DNA of 48,619 nucleotides from Saprospiraceae bacterium (GCA_020629915.1 JAHDCK010000002.1:1-48619), one strand, 5' to 3'. Shown: positions 23,764-33,067, counted from the first letter of the stretch. The notes: generated by a model not told the origin, from the sequence alone. Numbers and translations: made by a program.

Positions 23764-26580
23764 TTACTTATAATTCTCTTTAAAATAAGCAATGTAACCC
23801 GGCACATCTTTTGACTTGATGAGTTTTTTATAATTCTCCTGGGTAATGACCACTATCTCCGAAGCCTGGTCTCCGATAAATTCTGATTTAGAGCCGGAAA
23901 TTTCATCAAAATACTTCCCAGCTTTATTATAATTAGCAAACCGGCGGACAACGATCAGCGGAGTAGTTTTACTCAACATCATACTGGAAACTTTTAGCTT
24001 GGCTAGTTTATGATGCTTGCGGTTATAGTCAGAAACTTTGTTTTTAGCAACAGTTACTTTTGGTTTTTTACCATTCAACCAGGCAATAACATAATGAGAT
24101 CCATTATCTTTCTTTGCATAATCGACCTTTTTCTTTCCTTCCAGATTAGGTCTCCCGACTTCTTTGCCCGTTCCCCCTAAAACAGGTTTGGCGGTTCCTT
24201 CTCCGAGAATGCGCAACATTTCTTTAGCCCGCTCCTGTTCATCTGTTCCGGGGTATTTGGCGACTACAGTTTTGAGCGCTTCAATGTAGGCTTTTTTTCC
24301 ATCCAGATTACCTACACACATAGCCCCAAGTAGCGCAAACTTAGGCTTGATATTATTTTTAGCTCCAAAGAGCGTTTCTGCTTTTTGTACATCGGCCAGA
24401 GCCTGCTTGTAATTCCCATTCTGAAAAATCTGATATGTTTTATCATAATAACTAAAAAGCTTTGCTTCTGCCTGGTTTTGCTCTTTGAGCATATTTGGAT
24501 TTTTCAAAATGGTGGCGTAGTTACTTTGCGGAAATTCCTTTAGAATTCTGTCTTTGTACTTGGCCGCCATTGTTTTACTCCCCTTATCCAGATAAGCTAA
24601 GTAAGCATGATAAAGCGCATCTTTTTTATGCTTGGTTTTAGGATACCGTTTCAGCAAACCATCCAAAGTATTGATGGACTGATCGTAATTTTGAATTTTT
24701 TCGCGGTAGAGCTTCCCTAGTTCCAGCATAGCTGTTCCGATTTTGCCATGTGCCGCTTTTAGCTGTGCCTCTGTTTTAGGAACATCTTTAAATATTTCCT
24801 CCAGTTCTTTTTCATTGATACGCGTACCACTTTCTTCGCTGGATTCTTCTGTATTTTCAGCAAATTCTCCCCCGGATTTATTCGAACGTCTCCAATCATC
24901 TTCCAAAACCCGATCCCCCCATTTTCGTTGGAAATCCCGTTTATTTTTTTGAATATTTCTGGAATTATACGCCCAAAATGTACTGGCTTGTGCTCCGGCA
25001 CGACCACTGGAAGACGCAACTTTTGACCTTCCTACACTTGGCTTTTTACTCCCGCCTTTTACCGTAGCGTCTGCTTTCTTTTTATTTTCTTCTCTTGTTT
25101 TCTTTATCTTTTTTGCCAAGGCCATTTGCTCTTTTGGCGACATATCCCGAATAGCCAGCAAACTATCCTGAAGATGAATAATGGATAAGTTATTCGCAAT
25201 TTCAGTTAAATTAAGAGCATAATCAGAAGCCAACTGGTAGCGTTCATCATTCTTATCCAATACCGTCAAAGTACTATCGTAGTAATTTTTTGAATCAACA
25301 AAGGCTTCCTTGGCATAATATAACTGAGCCAGTTTGAGGTAGGACTCGGCCTTTTGCACCTTGTTGTCTTTATTATGTGCCAGAGATTTTTTCAGGTAAT
25401 TAATGGCTTTATTGGAATCGTTAGCTTTAAGCGCAATATCTGCCAGGGCAAAATACACCTGATCCTGAAATTCTGTATTTTTTTCATCCTTCACCATTTT
25501 TTTCAACCGCTTTTCTATTTCCTCACTGGCAATATCATCAGTAGCAGTAAGCATATTCAAGCGAGCCCGAAACTCCATATCGTAATTCGGCCGTGACTTC
25601 AATACATCCTGATAAGCAGCATACGCATCTGAGTTGCGATTCCCCATCTGGTGAATCTGCGCCAGAATAAAAGCCCATCTTGCTTTTTCTTTCTTATCCT
25701 TTGTGAGTGCAATCGCCTTTTCAAGTGGTTCAACCGCATCGTCAAATTTCTTTTGCTTCAAATAAGCGTATGCCTGAACAGCAGCCTTGGGAGCAACGAG
25801 TGATTTGTGCAAAGTCGGATCATTATCCAATCGGGTTAGTAAAATATCCGCCTCATCGTAATTTTCTCTTTCAATATATGTACGGGCGAGCCAGATAATA
25901 GCATCCTGATGAACCGGACGATGTTTAAGCGCATAGCTTTCCGCTTCATCTCCGCCTTCCTCATCATATTCTTTTTTTGGTTTTTCCTTCTTCGCTTCCT
26001 TTACGCTGCTTTTCTTTTCCTTATCTTCTTTGGTGGTTTTAGAGTTTTTATTAGAAGATTTCTTTTTTGAACTCGGTTTCTTTTTTTTCTTTTTCTTCTT
26101 TTTCTTGGCTTTTGACTTAGCCGCCTTTTTCTTCAGTTCAATATTTGTCGGATCAAATTCTGTCGTCATATACTTAAAAGTCTCTTCAGCAGACTCATAA
26201 TCTTTTTTTAAATATTGGGACTGTCCAATCAACAGATAACAATCATCCGTCCATTTACTTACCCGGTGGAGCGCTACGACAATAGATGCCTTCTTGATAG
26301 CCTCATCTATATTTCCGGCCTCACTTTTTGCATCTGAAATAGCTGTCATCTTGTACATTTCCAAAATTTGGTTGTAATTATCCTGATGAGTAGTTTCCAG
26401 ATTGAGCGTACTCTCTTTCAGTAACAAATCAGCATTGTAATAACCGTTGTAATGAGCAGTAGTATTATGATATGCCTGACCAATCTTAGAAACATCTCCT
26501 TCTGCTTTTTTAGATCCGGAGCAAGCTGAGATGAGAGTCAGTATCAGTACGAGAGACAGGAGTTTACAAATCTGTTTCAA
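23764..26580 (-). CDS. porW: T9SS-associated TPR lipoprotein PorW/SprE
   Basis: Periplasmic lipoprotein needed for type IX secretion and gliding (PorW in Porphyromonas, SprE in Flavobacterium). The lipobox is LILTLISAC. The N-terminal segment AYHNTTAHYNGYYNADLLLKE is the characteristic start of this family. Repeated TPR helices fill about 60-150 and 215-480, and again near 640-760. A lysine-rich insert (about 150-203), including ten lysines in a row, splits the first TPR block. At 938 residues it is within the large range seen for the family. Convergent with the small membrane-protein operon. Confidence 0.85.
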   Translation of the reverse strand: MKQICKLLSLVLILTLISACSGSKKAEGDVSKIGQAYHNTTAHYNGYYNADLLLKESTLNLETTHQDNYNQILEMYKMTAISDAKSEAGNIDEAIKKASIVVALHRVSKWTDDCYLLIGQSQYLKKDYESAEETFKYMTTEFDPTNIELKKKAAKSKAKKKKKKKKKKPSSKKKSSNKNSKTTKEDKEKKSSVKEAKKEKPKKEYDEEGGDEAESYALKHRPVHQDAIIWLARTYIERENYDEADILLTRLDNDPTLHKSLVAPKAAVQAYAYLKQKKFDDAVEPLEKAIALTKDKKEKARWAFILAQIHQMGNRNSDAYAAYQDVLKSRPNYDMEFRARLNMLTATDDIASEEIEKRLKKMVKDEKNTEFQDQVYFALADIALKANDSNKAINYLKKSLAHNKDNKVQKAESYLKLAQLYYAKEAFVDSKNYYDSTLTVLDKNDERYQLASDYALNLTEIANNLSIIHLQDSLLAIRDMSPKEQMALAKKIKKTREENKKKADATVKGGSKKPSVGRSKVASSSGRAGAQASTFWAYNSRNIQKNKRDFQRKWGDRVLEDDWRRSNKSGGEFAENTEESSEESGTRINEKELEEIFKDVPKTEAQLKAAHGKIGTAMLELGKLYREKIQNYDQSINTLDGLLKRYPKTKHKKDALYHAYLAYLDKGSKTMAAKYKDRILKEFPQSNYATILKNPNMLKEQNQAEAKLFSYYDKTYQIFQNGNYKQALADVQKAETLFGAKNNIKPKFALLGAMCVGNLDGKKAYIEALKTVVAKYPGTDEQERAKEMLRILGEGTAKPVLGGTGKEVGRPNLEGKKKVDYAKKDNGSHYVIAWLNGKKPKVTVAKNKVSDYNRKHHKLAKLKVSSMMLSKTTPLIVVRRFANYNKAGKYFDEISGSKSEFIGDQASEIVVITQENYKKLIKSKDVPGYIAYFKENYK

Positions 26581-26746
26581 AATAATTATTTTTATTTAGG
26601 TGTAAATTAATTTGGCGAAGCCACTGGAACATCTTTCCTCTGGATTTTACTGCGAAAACCTTTCCAATTTAAAGTGCATTAAAGATTTAAAATGGTTGGA
26701 TTTTGATTACCAGTAGGAGAATTAAAATTTTCTTTTTAGAAAACTG

Positions 26747-26754
26747 TATTTTTG
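26747..26754 (+). promoter_or_regulatory. -7 box upstream of the M23 gene
   Basis: TATTTTTG matches TAnnTTTG in the 262-base divergent spacer between porW and the M23 peptidase gene. It would give a leader of about 80 bases. No clear -33 box is seen. Confidence 0.4.
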
Positions 26755-26842
26755 CCCTTCAAATCCTGTATATCAGGCATTTTACTAACAACTTTAACTA
26801 TCGCCTTTACAAATTTATTTTAATTTTTATAAAAATTGAATA

Positions 26843-27712
26843 ATGAGTGACGAAAAGAAACCGGGCTTTTGGGATTCTATGCAAAATACCTATCGCCTGG
26901 TGCTGATGAATGAAGAGACTTTTGAGGAAATGGGCTCCTATAAACTGACCCGGCTCAATATCTATCTGGGATTTAGTACCTTAATTGTTGGTGTTGCAGT
27001 ACTAGTGGCGTCACTGATTATTTTCACCCCTATAAAAAGATATATTCCGGGTTATGGTGATGTCATATTGCAAGATCAGGTAATTGACTTATCCAAGCGG
27101 GTGGATTCCATGCAAATGGCACTCAATGCCTATCAGCTATACGAAGAAAATATCCGTAAAATCATCCATGGTGATTATGAACTTCCTCCTGACACCATTG
27201 TTCAGGAAGACTTTCCGGATAGCCTGCTTAATACCAGCCGAAGTGTGGAAGATTCCCTCCTTAGGGTAGAAATAGCCAAAGAAAATTTAATGCAGCTTAC
27301 CTACCCAAAATCCGGAGGAATTATTTCCCAAAAAAAACTGGAAGATCTCTATTTTTTCCCACCAGTCAATGGTACAATCAGCGCAGAATTTGACCCGGAA
27401 AAAGATCATTTCGGACTGGATATCGTCGCCCCGGAAAACACTCCAATTAAAGCTATACAGGAAGGAATTGTCATTGCAGCCGACTGGACGCTGGCTACCG
27501 GAAATACCATTGGTATCCAACACAATAATAATTTATTGTCTTTTTATAAACACAATTCCGTTTTGTTAAAAAAAGTTGGTAGCTTTGTTAAGGCCGGTGA
27601 GGCCATTGCTATTATTGGAAATACCGGAGAACTAACAGATGGTCCCCACCTACACCTCGAACTCTGGCACAATAAAACCCCTGTTGACCCAAATAAATAT
27701 ATCAACTTTTAA
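26843..27712 (+). CDS. M23 (LytM-type) murein endopeptidase, membrane-anchored
   Basis: Single-pass inner-membrane protein of 289 residues: cytoplasmic N terminus, helix at about 40-62, coiled-coil stretch (75-150), then the M23 domain. All zinc-site residues are present: H189 and D193 in HFGLD, H237 in YKHNS, and H269/H271 in GPHLHLE, so an active endopeptidase is expected. It is followed by a bactofilin gene with a 53-base gap. The M23-bactofilin pairing is common and links the enzyme to cell-shape control. Confidence 0.9.
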   Translation: MSDEKKPGFWDSMQNTYRLVLMNEETFEEMGSYKLTRLNIYLGFSTLIVGVAVLVASLIIFTPIKRYIPGYGDVILQDQVIDLSKRVDSMQMALNAYQLYEENIRKIIHGDYELPPDTIVQEDFPDSLLNTSRSVEDSLLRVEIAKENLMQLTYPKSGGIISQKKLEDLYFFPPVNGTISAEFDPEKDHFGLDIVAPENTPIKAIQEGIVIAADWTLATGNTIGIQHNNNLLSFYKHNSVLLKKVGSFVKAGEAIAIIGNTGELTDGPHLHLELWHNKTPVDPNKYINF

Positions 27713-27765
27713 CCTCAAAATGATTCATTATTTTATTCAAAATATAATGTAAACCACACCTATTT

Positions 27766-28218
27766 ATGTTTGGAAATAATAAAAAGAATAGTAAAAATCA
27801 AACTTCCTCCGCACCGCCTTCTTCTAACGGATCTGCTGGTGGAGGCTTGAACAGTTTAGTTCAGGGAACAGTTATAGAAGGTAATGTAACTGCCGATAGT
27901 GATATCCGAATTGATGGTACTATCAACGGCACCTTAAACTGTAAAGCCAAGGTCATCATCGGCCCTACTGGTCGTATTAAAGGAAAAATCACCTGCGCTA
28001 ATGCGATGATCGAAGGCAAAATCGAAGGCGAATTAATTGTCTCCGAATTGCTTAATGTTAGAAAAACAGCTCACATTCAGGGTGATGTCTCTACCAAAAA
28101 ACTCATCGTGGAAGAAGGAGCTATTTTTGAAGTGAGTTGTAATATGATGAACCAATCCGGAATGAATGGAATCAAAGGAAAAATCCAATCCAAACAAAAA
28201 GCCGAAGCCGCCGTCTAA
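27766..28218 (+). CDS. Bactofilin
   Basis: Polymer-forming cytoskeletal protein (DUF583), 150 residues. A disordered serine/asparagine-rich N terminus (1-30) precedes a right-handed beta-helix with the usual G-x-[VI] periodicity (VIEGNVTADSDIRIDGTINGT, IIGPTGRIKGKITCANA). Bactofilins form filaments on the inner membrane and recruit M23 endopeptidases; the gene directly upstream encodes one. The 3' end overlaps the AtpZ-like gene by 53 bases in another frame. Confidence 0.9.
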   Translation: MFGNNKKNSKNQTSSAPPSSNGSAGGGLNSLVQGTVIEGNVTADSDIRIDGTINGTLNCKAKVIIGPTGRIKGKITCANAMIEGKIEGELIVSELLNVRKTAHIQGDVSTKKLIVEEGAIFEVSCNMMNQSGMNGIKGKIQSKQKAEAAV

Positions 28219-28423
28219 ACCGGATTTGTCTTACATGAAATACGCAGGAATGGCTGGCCAAATGGCCGGTGCTATATTCCTGGGCGTTTTCATTGGGCAA
28301 TACCTCGACAGCTATTTTGAAACGCCAAAGGCTTATTGGACAGCACTTTGTGCCACAGTAGGTCTGTTCGCCGTTTTATATCTCATCTTTAAAGATATTC
28401 TCTCTGATGAAAAGAAAAGCTAG
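28166..28423 (+). CDS. atpZ: AtpZ/AtpI-family F1Fo accessory protein
   Basis: Small membrane protein (85 residues) with a basic N terminus and two helices: YAGMAGQMAGAIFLGVFIGQYLD and TALCATVGLFAVLYLIF. The arrangement is typical of AtpZ, which with AtpI has been implicated in Mg/Ca handling or rotor assembly for ATP synthase. I keep the first ATG because the lysine/proline-rich N terminus is usual for the family, although it overlaps the bactofilin gene by 53 bases; ATG 28234 would avoid the overlap. The ATP-synthase genes that normally follow are absent. Confidence 0.75.
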   Translation: MESKEKSNPNKKPKPPSKPDLSYMKYAGMAGQMAGAIFLGVFIGQYLDSYFETPKAYWTALCATVGLFAVLYLIFKDILSDEKKS

Positions 28424-28456
28424 ATTTCCCTTTTCTCCATCTTTTAATTCCGGCCT

Positions 28457-28837
28457 GTGTCAGTAGGTCAGTTTATTTTACAACTTACGGGTATTAGTCT
28501 CCTTAATTTAGGGTTGCTATTCATTTTTAGCTGGATTCCGGGTTTGGCAGATCACCTTTCTTTGGGTTGGATCTCTCTTGGTTTTTTCTTCTTTTTCACC
28601 ATTGTCCTTTACCTTCTTGGACAATTATTTATAAAAATGTCCAATCCTAACGCCTTCACCGGGCTGAATCTGCTTTTTATACTGGTCAAGTTATTCGCCT
28701 CTATTGTTCTTGTCGGGGTTTATGTTAAAACAAGTAATCCCACAGATTATAAATTTATTTTTCCTTTTTTCTTAACTTACCTGTTGTTTACTATTTACGA
28801 AACGTATATGCTGATTCAAATTGGAAAAACAAAATAA
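28457..28837 (+). CDS. AtpI-like four-helix membrane protein
   Basis: A 126-residue protein with four hydrophobic helices and a GTG start at 28457. Position directly after atpZ and overall shape fit the poorly conserved AtpI-like protein that precedes atpB in Bacteroidota. I cannot assign it by motif. No atpB/E/F follows. The stop is 1 base before the ATG of the biotinyl-carrier gene. Confidence 0.6.
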   Translation: MSVGQFILQLTGISLLNLGLLFIFSWIPGLADHLSLGWISLGFFFFFTIVLYLLGQLFIKMSNPNAFTGLNLLFILVKLFASIVLVGVYVKTSNPTDYKFIFPFFLTYLLFTIYETYMLIQIGKTK

Positions 28838-28838
28838 C

Positions 28839-29315
28839 ATGCTGAAAGCTATTGTCAATAATACCGGAACTCAGGAAGTTTTACCAGAACAAATCGCTCA
28901 ATTCGATATCGTTCCGCAAGGAGAAAATCATTTTCACTTAATTAAAAATAATCGCTCTTATCAGCTTGAAGTGATAGAAACTAATTTTGAAAATAAGCTC
29001 TTTCATTTTAAAATAAACGGAACAGATTTTAAAGTAGAAATGAAAGATCACTGGGATCAGCTTATCGATAAAATGGGACTCTCCGCTACGCCTACTCAAA
29101 AAATTAGTGAGATAAAGGCTCCAATGCCGGGTTTGGTATTGAGTGTAGAAGTAGAAGCTGGACAAGAAATTGAAAAAGGCGATACGCTCCTTGTACTGGA
29201 AGCCATGAAAATGGAAAATGTCATCAAAGCCCCCGGAGAAGGTGTTGTAAAATCTATCCCTGTTCAAACAGGAGAAGCAGTGGAAAAAAATGCCTTGCTC
29301 GTACTACTGGATTAG
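28839..29315 (+). CDS. Biotin carboxyl-carrier-type protein
   Basis: Biotin/lipoyl-attachment protein of 158 residues using ATG 28839, 1 base after the preceding stop (a TTG at 28821 would lengthen it by six). The C-terminal 75 residues are the barrel domain with the biotinylation motif EAMKMEN (K124). The N-terminal half matches the small companion domain of methylmalonyl/acetyl-CoA carboxylase biotin subunits. No carboxylase or carboxyltransferase subunit is adjacent, so the partners must lie elsewhere. The 3' end overlaps the convergent exchanger gene by 4 bases. Confidence 0.82.
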   Translation: MLKAIVNNTGTQEVLPEQIAQFDIVPQGENHFHLIKNNRSYQLEVIETNFENKLFHFKINGTDFKVEMKDHWDQLIDKMGLSATPTQKISEIKAPMPGLVLSVEVEAGQEIEKGDTLLVLEAMKMENVIKAPGEGVVKSIPVQTGEAVEKNALLVLLD

Positions 29316-30238
29316 CCGTTAGCCACAAATAATTCCGCTACAAAATAGATGTAAAACAACAGGAGAAGAAATCCCTCTGATCGATCAATGCCCTTGGATA
29401 ATGCTGCATAGGCAAACAAAAATGTAGCAGCAATCATCATCGGCAAACCAAAACCCATAATATTTTCCGGAATCACCAGATTCTCAAACAAGGCGGGAAT
29501 ACCCATCACGGCATACGTATTAAAAATATTTGAACCCAAAACATTTCCGACGGCCATTTCGGGTTGTCCTTTTCTAGCGGCAGCTATGCTAACAACGAGT
29601 TCAGGAAGAGATGTCCCGAATGCTACCATAGTCAAAGCAATAATTTCTTTGTTTATTCCAAGGATAGCAGATAGTTTTTCAATGGCAACGATCGTATAAG
29701 TCGCCCCGAAATATATCAAAATACCACTAAGTAACAGCAAGCCAACCGCTTTCATTGGAATGGGCTGCCGTTCGGTTTTTTCATCCCCCCCTGAACTAAA
29801 AGAGTGCGCCAAAAAAATAATTAAAGCAATTAAAAGAATAATGGCCTCCGGCAGAAGTACCTGCAAATCCCTTAAAACAAACCAAAGCAGAAAAGCAGAA
29901 CCCACCAGCATCGGAATATCCACGGCCATGATGTCCACTTTCGTTTCTACTCGTTTCCCCACGACTGCTACCACACCCAGAATAAGTAAAATATTGGTAA
30001 TGTTAGAACCGACCACATTTCCCACGACAATTTCGGAAGAACCACTCCAAACCGCAGCGATAGAAGCCGCTAGCTCAGGCAAAGAAGTCCCGAATGCTAC
30101 GATGGTAACTCCTATTATAAAAGGAGGAATCCCAATAGCCAAGCCAATTTTTTCTGCTGACTCCACAAACCAATCCGAAGCTTTGACCAAAGCAGTCAAA
30201 CTCAAAGCGAAAACGCTTATCCATAATAATATTTCCAT
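29312..30238 (-). CDS. Na+/Ca2+ exchanger, CaCA family (YrbG-like)
   Basis: Inner-membrane antiporter of 308 residues with ten hydrophobic segments. The two inverted alpha-repeats are intact: VAFGTSLPELAASIAAVWSG...GNVVGSNITN and VAFGTSLPELVVSIAAARKG...GNVLGSNIFN, which carry the ion-binding glutamates. No regulatory domain is present. Convergent with the biotinyl-carrier gene. Confidence 0.92.
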   Translation of the reverse strand: MEILLWISVFALSLTALVKASDWFVESAEKIGLAIGIPPFIIGVTIVAFGTSLPELAASIAAVWSGSSEIVVGNVVGSNITNILLILGVVAVVGKRVETKVDIMAVDIPMLVGSAFLLWFVLRDLQVLLPEAIILLIALIIFLAHSFSSGGDEKTERQPIPMKAVGLLLLSGILIYFGATYTIVAIEKLSAILGINKEIIALTMVAFGTSLPELVVSIAAARKGQPEMAVGNVLGSNIFNTYAVMGIPALFENLVIPENIMGFGLPMMIAATFLFAYAALSKGIDRSEGFLLLLFYIYFVAELFVANG

Positions 30239-30324
30239 AGTAGTTGGCTTTCTTTAGCTTTCAGGTTTTTGGGAAACCCCGCAAAAATAGGGTTAATTTT
30301 ATCGAAAACAGGAAATGCCGAAAA

Positions 30325-30352
30325 AAAAATCCCGAATGCCTTTGCATTCGGG
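30325..30352 (-). terminator. Terminator of the second gldM-gldN unit
   Basis: CCCGAATGC and GCATTCGGG form a 9-bp stem with a CTTT loop. On the minus strand it is followed by a run of nine T. It lies about 50 bases after the stop of the second gldN-like gene. Confidence 0.88.
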
Positions 30353-30402
30353 AGCGAGATCACTAACAAAAAGCGATGCGCACTGTTCCACATCTTTATA
30401 GT

Positions 30403-31260
30403 TTAATAAGACCACAAATCTTGTTCAAAATTGAATATTTTATTTTTAATTTTATCAGCTTCCAAAAGGGCGTCCATTTCATTTTTATAATCCTGAATTC
30501 GACGATCATAAATATTAGACTCTTTAGTGATATAACTGGAAAACATACGCATCTCCATCAAGTCTTCCCAGCTCATCCGACTGGCTTCACTGAATGGATT
30601 GTAGGCACGTTGTCTCGCCAGATAACCTCTGCTCTCCGGATAATGAATCCAAAACATGGGTTTTTCATATCTAAAACTTCCATTGTCATCATAGACTTCT
30701 ATCAGTGGTGCAATCCCCAAAATGCGAACTTTTAAAGTGGACGTTTTAGAATCTATAAACCAGGTTTCCTTCACTCTAAATCGTTTTATTTTTTCAAAGT
30801 CCAATTCATTTTCCACGACAATCAATGAATCTCTGTAAGTATTCACATCCATCACCCAAACAGAATCTACATTAAATAAAATTCTACTCAAATCCTCCTC
30901 CGCCAACTGCTCTTTAAATTTCTCATCGGTGAAGGCGCGCAATGCTCCTTTTTCCAATCCATCTACAATGGTTTTCCCTAATCCATAATCCGGATGAGTA
31001 AAGGTTTTATTTAATAATTCATTTCCATCTATGATCTGCCAGATTTTAGTCTCCCACATTATATCCCTTTCCTGCACCGGCGCATAAGGCAAAATACGCC
31101 GCTCTTCCAGCGTAGTTCTTTTTGTATAATCATCCAAAGGCAATGGCTCGGATGACCAGTTTTTTCCGGATTCCGTTTTATAGGTTCCGGCGGGCTGTGC
31201 ATTTAAAATTATAGTTACACCTAAAACACTTAGAATAAAAAACAATATTTTCAACTTCAT
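30403..31260 (-). CDS. GldN-family protein, second copy
   Basis: Paralogue of the T9SS periplasmic ring protein GldN (285 residues, signal peptide MKLKILFFILSVLGVTIILNAQ). It aligns end to end by eye with the copy at 33332: both have DDYTKRT/DDIVERT plus LEERRILPYAPVQERDIMWETKIW or its equivalent, WIHYPESRGYLARQRAYNPFSEASRMSWEDLMEMR, and the same C terminus KNKIFNFEQDLWSY. Two-gene MN sets of this kind recall gldN/gldO in Flavobacterium. The 283-base gap to its gldM partner contains a dispersed repeat. Whether it can replace GldN in the main complex is unknown. Confidence 0.85.
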   Translation of the reverse strand: MKLKILFFILSVLGVTIILNAQPAGTYKTESGKNWSSEPLPLDDYTKRTTLEERRILPYAPVQERDIMWETKIWQIIDGNELLNKTFTHPDYGLGKTIVDGLEKGALRAFTDEKFKEQLAEEDLSRILFNVDSVWVMDVNTYRDSLIVVENELDFEKIKRFRVKETWFIDSKTSTLKVRILGIAPLIEVYDDNGSFRYEKPMFWIHYPESRGYLARQRAYNPFSEASRMSWEDLMEMRMFSSYITKESNIYDRRIQDYKNEMDALLEADKIKNKIFNFEQDLWSY

Positions 31261-31325
31261 AATTAAAAATTTTTATATTAAAAATGTTACGTTATAATTT
31301 AAACTCCTTATGTGCTCTTTTTTGC

Positions 31326-31357
31326 CTTATGTGGTTAAAAAAGGAAAACCACATAAG
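31326..31357. other. 11-bp hairpin upstream of second gldN
   Basis: CTTATGTGGTT and AACCACATAAG pair around a 10-base A-rich loop. It sits between the second gldN and the repeat copy. Confidence 0.5.
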
Positions 31358-31362
31358 TAATT

Positions 31363-31533
31363 ATTCAAGTTTAATCAACGAAAATTTCGAGGAATTTTTG
31401 TCATCCTGGCCCGGTGTTTCTTGTCAGGCTAGACGCCTGACAAGGCATATTCGCCCCGTCAGGCATCTCCCCTGACGGAAATCCGGACTAGAATGCTTAG
31501 CAAAATCCACATTCTATTTGTCGGTTTAAGAGC
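31363..31533 (-). repeat. Dispersed intergenic element, inverted copy
   Basis: In reverse complement this matches the ends and the double CAGGCG palindrome of the 3282-3656 element, including its ACTAGAATGC-type edge, but lacks the middle ~180 bases. The terminal repeats are degraded. It separates the second gldM from its gldN. Confidence 0.75.
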
Positions 31534-31543
31534 ATGTTTAATT

Positions 31544-33067
31544 TTATTTTATATTAAAAATCATCCCATTCAAAGTTCTGTTATGCTCATCTCCGGGACA
31601 ACGCACTTTTATTTTATTAAAAAAATACACATCTGAAGCTTTCGCTTTTTTAACAAGTCGCCTGGCATCGCCTTTATAACTTCCTCCTGAATTTAAAGCG
31701 GAAGCCACATCATCTTTTTTTGGAACCCGCACCACTTCAAATCCTGCTACCGTACACCGGGCATCAAAGTCAAAATTTTTGAGGTTTGGAATGATCCCTT
31801 TTTGCGCCCGAAATTCTGCAGCACTCATACTTCCTCCTGTTTTCCCTGAAAGCTCCATCACTGGGTTAGGGATTTTCTTTATTCTAAAATCAAAAGTCGT
31901 AGGCTCCAGCCCTCCCCCTGATACGGTAATTTTTGCTTTTCCCGCCTTAGAGGGTTTGGTAGAATATTTTCCATGTTTGACTTTGCTAAGCGTAATTCCG
32001 GTTGCACTTACATTTAGGTCATTGCTGTTAATGCCCGCAGCAGCCAGGGCAATAGGGTTATCCACGCCTGCATACAGGACATTCATTTTTTCGGCGGAGA
32101 CACTGACAGAACGTTGACCTACCTCGTACTCGTAGGTTTTCGTATATTTTTTTACTTCATTGGTGACGGGATTCCGAACAGCGATTTCCACTTCGTAGGT
32201 TTGTTTTCCCGTTCCGGTTGGAGACAAAGTAAAACTTGTCTTACCATCCCTTACACGGTGAGATTGACCATTTATTTTTATAGAAAGATTGTTTGCCGTG
32301 CTACTATAAGCCCCCAGAAAAACGTCGCCTTCAAATTTTTCTCCTTTGATAATATATCCTTTTGGAGCAGACACCACCGGCTCGAATTGATCAATGATCA
32401 TCGGTGTGTCTGTTGTTTTACCTAAAAAATAATTGAGTAAAAGATTCTCCGAATTCTTGGCGTCGTTTTGAAATTTGCTAAAAATAGGCAGCACAGATGC
32501 GGCTGGCATTTGATTAAACGTAAAATGTGCCCAGTTTGGTTTATCAGAATCTTTCGGAAGTTCTCCTTTTTTCAATGGAAGTCGTTCTTCTAGTTCTTTG
32601 CGTCTGGTTTCATCCTCAATAAGTGCCAAAAGTTGGCTTCTTGTCGCTTCAATTTTCTCTTCCAGTTCTGAAGCTTTCCCCTCTTTCACTAACCAAAGGG
32701 AAGTCACATCCTTGTCTTTTCCATTTTTTAAAACAGTCGGATTTTTTTCATCAAAACCTCCCACCCGCTCTACCAGTTCACCTCTCAGATTTATCATATA
32801 ATTTGAAAAATCATCTACAATTGCTCTGGCTTCACTGGCCTTATCCTTAAAAGGTAAAAACTGTCGATAGGCTTTTGCCTGCTTTTCGATAGAGGCAAAA
32901 ATACTGTTACTGGATCGGTCCAATACATTATTACTCTGCTGAATACTGTCATCCATCTGGTAAAAGGCATTTAAAATTTCGGCGGAGATATTCAGGGCAA
33001 GCATGGCCATTAAGACCAGATACATTAAATTAATCATTAACTGACGAGGCTCCTTAGGCAATGACAT
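31544..33067 (-). CDS. GldM-family protein, second copy
   Basis: Paralogue of the T9SS motor protein GldM (507 residues versus 548 for the main copy). The N-terminal segment KEPRQLMINLMYLVLMAMLA is nearly identical to the main copy and forms the single helix that pairs with GldL. The periplasmic domains follow (PVVSAPKGYIIKGEKFEGDV; VGQRSVSVSAEKMNVLYAG). It lacks a partner GldL/GldK copy, so it must use the main GldL or form a different complex. A terminator separates it from gldN, so it has its own transcription unit. Confidence 0.87.
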   Translation of the reverse strand: MSLPKEPRQLMINLMYLVLMAMLALNISAEILNAFYQMDDSIQQSNNVLDRSSNSIFASIEKQAKAYRQFLPFKDKASEARAIVDDFSNYMINLRGELVERVGGFDEKNPTVLKNGKDKDVTSLWLVKEGKASELEEKIEATRSQLLALIEDETRRKELEERLPLKKGELPKDSDKPNWAHFTFNQMPAASVLPIFSKFQNDAKNSENLLLNYFLGKTTDTPMIIDQFEPVVSAPKGYIIKGEKFEGDVFLGAYSSTANNLSIKINGQSHRVRDGKTSFTLSPTGTGKQTYEVEIAVRNPVTNEVKKYTKTYEYEVGQRSVSVSAEKMNVLYAGVDNPIALAAAGINSNDLNVSATGITLSKVKHGKYSTKPSKAGKAKITVSGGGLEPTTFDFRIKKIPNPVMELSGKTGGSMSAAEFRAQKGIIPNLKNFDFDARCTVAGFEVVRVPKKDDVASALNSGGSYKGDARRLVKKAKASDVYFFNKIKVRCPGDEHNRTLNGMIFNIK

